From contig NC_060234.1 in NCBI RefSeq assembly GCF_021155775.2, positions 30,873,026 through 30,937,025 of the forward strand: a stretch of 64,000 bases of DNA. Reading direction: 5' to 3'. The translations under genes and the position numbers were made by a program. The notes beneath the pieces were generated by a model. That model was not told where the DNA came from, did no database searches, and saw only the letters and a list, made by a program, of their open reading frames with translations. The stretch comes from Neodiprion pinetum (Eukaryota > Arthropoda > Insecta > Hymenoptera > Diprionidae). Below, piece after piece: positions 63,083-64,000 of this stretch; the stretch's first letter is position 1; every line of letters begins with the position of its first letter.

Positions 63083-63265
63083 CTGGAAAATAAAAGAGTT
63101 GGATGTGAAAGATGATTCACAATCTCACTCATTACTTATTTCAGTGAATATCTCGATATTAATTTTGTGAGATTAGCCCAAGTATTCCGCATGCTGGCTG
63201 TGAATACTTTTCAGAGGATAATCAATGCACAGAGTTGACATTAAAAATGAAAACAGTGCAATTAC

Positions 63266-63395
63266 CTCCTCCTGCAATAGTTGCCTTAATGAGACTATCC
63301 AACTCTTCGTCACCACGAATGGCGAGCTGTAGATGTCTTGGGGTAATACGTTTCACCTTCAAATCTTTAGACGCATTTCCCGCCAACTCCAATAC
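63266..63395 (-). CDS. H2A.Z (H2Av): histone H2A.Z, internal coding exon (gene partial)
   Basis: This exon encodes the second half of the H2A.Z histone fold, the replication-independent H2A variant found in nucleosomes at promoters and regulatory DNA. Translated on the minus strand it starts VLELAGNASKDLKVKRITP, continues RHLQLAIRGDEELDSLIK and ends ATIAGGG. The second stretch carries the alpha-3 helix and the acidic-patch residues of the family (EELD). Ordinary H2A reads differently here, so the variant assignment is secure. The exon is bounded by an acceptor (ttaattcag before GTATTG) and a donor (GGAGGAG before gtaattgc). It enters in phase 0 and leaves after the first base of a Gly codon, giving 130 nt. 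H2A.Z is usually about 128 residues, so roughly the first 65 are missing. I looked for the ...LEYLTAE exon in 63396-64000 and did not find it; it must lie beyond the right edge. Confidence 0.96.
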
Positions 63396-64000
63396 CTGAA
63401 TTAACAAGATTTGTCAGTGGCATTGTTTATCGAACGAATATCCTTAAAGAGAACCAAGGAGAATCCCACAGTGTATTCTAATAATGTCTAACATTGATAT
63501 ATTTCAAATGACAAATATTTACATTATGCAACTGAGATGCGAATTCTGTTACCTTTAATTCCTTAAATTTCCTACTAAATTGCTTGCTAGAATGATGGAA
63601 TAATGAAACTGTAACCGATATGTGTATAAAGGAATGGAATTGATGTAAAATCAAAGGATGCGTACGATTGGATAGTTCTTGTCTTTATCCATGAGCCTAC
63701 GGTCCGTTATTACCGTCAATAAGCAATGGCCAATTTGGATTTCAGAGACACAAGTAAATTTTTAGCAACAAAGGTTGGAATGAAAATGGATTCAGGTTAA
63801 TTTGCAAGTTAGGTTCTGTTCAGTTCTACCAAGTAACAACGTTGTAATCACGCCAATGAAATGAATAAATAACAATGCGGCGAAAAGACAAGTGGTCTTT
63901 TTCCATTGTGATGATGCACTTTCCCGCCTAAATTACGTCATGAAAGAGACCGCTGCACTGTGCCGAATGTGTTACCGTTGTAACGTAAATGTAGTACGAG
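63396..64000 (-). other. H2A.Z intron, running off the window
   Basis: This is the 3' part of the intron upstream of the exon at 63266-63395. It ends in a good acceptor (ttaattcag). No reading frame here matches the missing N-terminal half of H2A.Z, and I saw no repeat or RNA gene. Confidence 0.7.

Noticed and set aside
63396..64000. Search for the N-terminal exons of H2A.Z
   Set aside because: No frame encodes the expected LEYLTAE or FPVGRIHR blocks; the exons must be beyond the window.

Overview
The window looks like nuclear DNA of an insect. It contains spliceosomal GT-AG introns, a polyadenylated histone-variant gene, many short palindromic DNA-transposon derivatives and abundant TACGTATA-type simple sequence. 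CpG is not visibly depleted. A hymenopteran, perhaps a sawfly, is my guess from overall texture; no sequence signature proves it.

Only one gene is identified with confidence. It is the 3' half of a histone H2A.Z gene at the right edge (minus strand; coding exons 63266-63395 and 63021-63082). Its exons for the first half of the protein are not in the last 600 bases, so they must lie to the right of the window. The other roughly 62.7 kb is gene-poor. I read it as intergenic DNA, or long introns or UTRs of genes whose coding exons I cannot recognise.

The clearest structure in the gene-poor part is a set of small foldback or MITE-like elements. Those at 22902-23260, 31293-31723, about 33541-33740 and 59948-60247 have palindromic arms and TA at the ends, as in Tc1/mariner-type MITEs. 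Two dispersed copies of a CAGGGTTCG-ended, hAT-like element lie at 43141-43546 and 56093-56484. Unclassified inverted repeats lie at 41980-42352 and about 50371-50600. A Penelope-like stem motif is at 48388-48425. At 54428-54731 there is an unusual tail-to-tail inverted duplication. Its innermost 64-bp arms are about 95% identical and its outer parts are diverged copies of one coding-like 3' end.

Several short stretches look coding by reading frame, codon composition or splice signals, but match no family I know (11529-11669, 36961-37143, 47655-47756 with 47981-48169, 54651-54932, 26287-26817, 43896-44465). They are reported as low-confidence candidates. A possible alternative last exon for H2A.Z (62758-62861), in the matching splice phase, is also noted. 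Microsatellites, homopolymers and G-rich tracts fill much of the remaining space.
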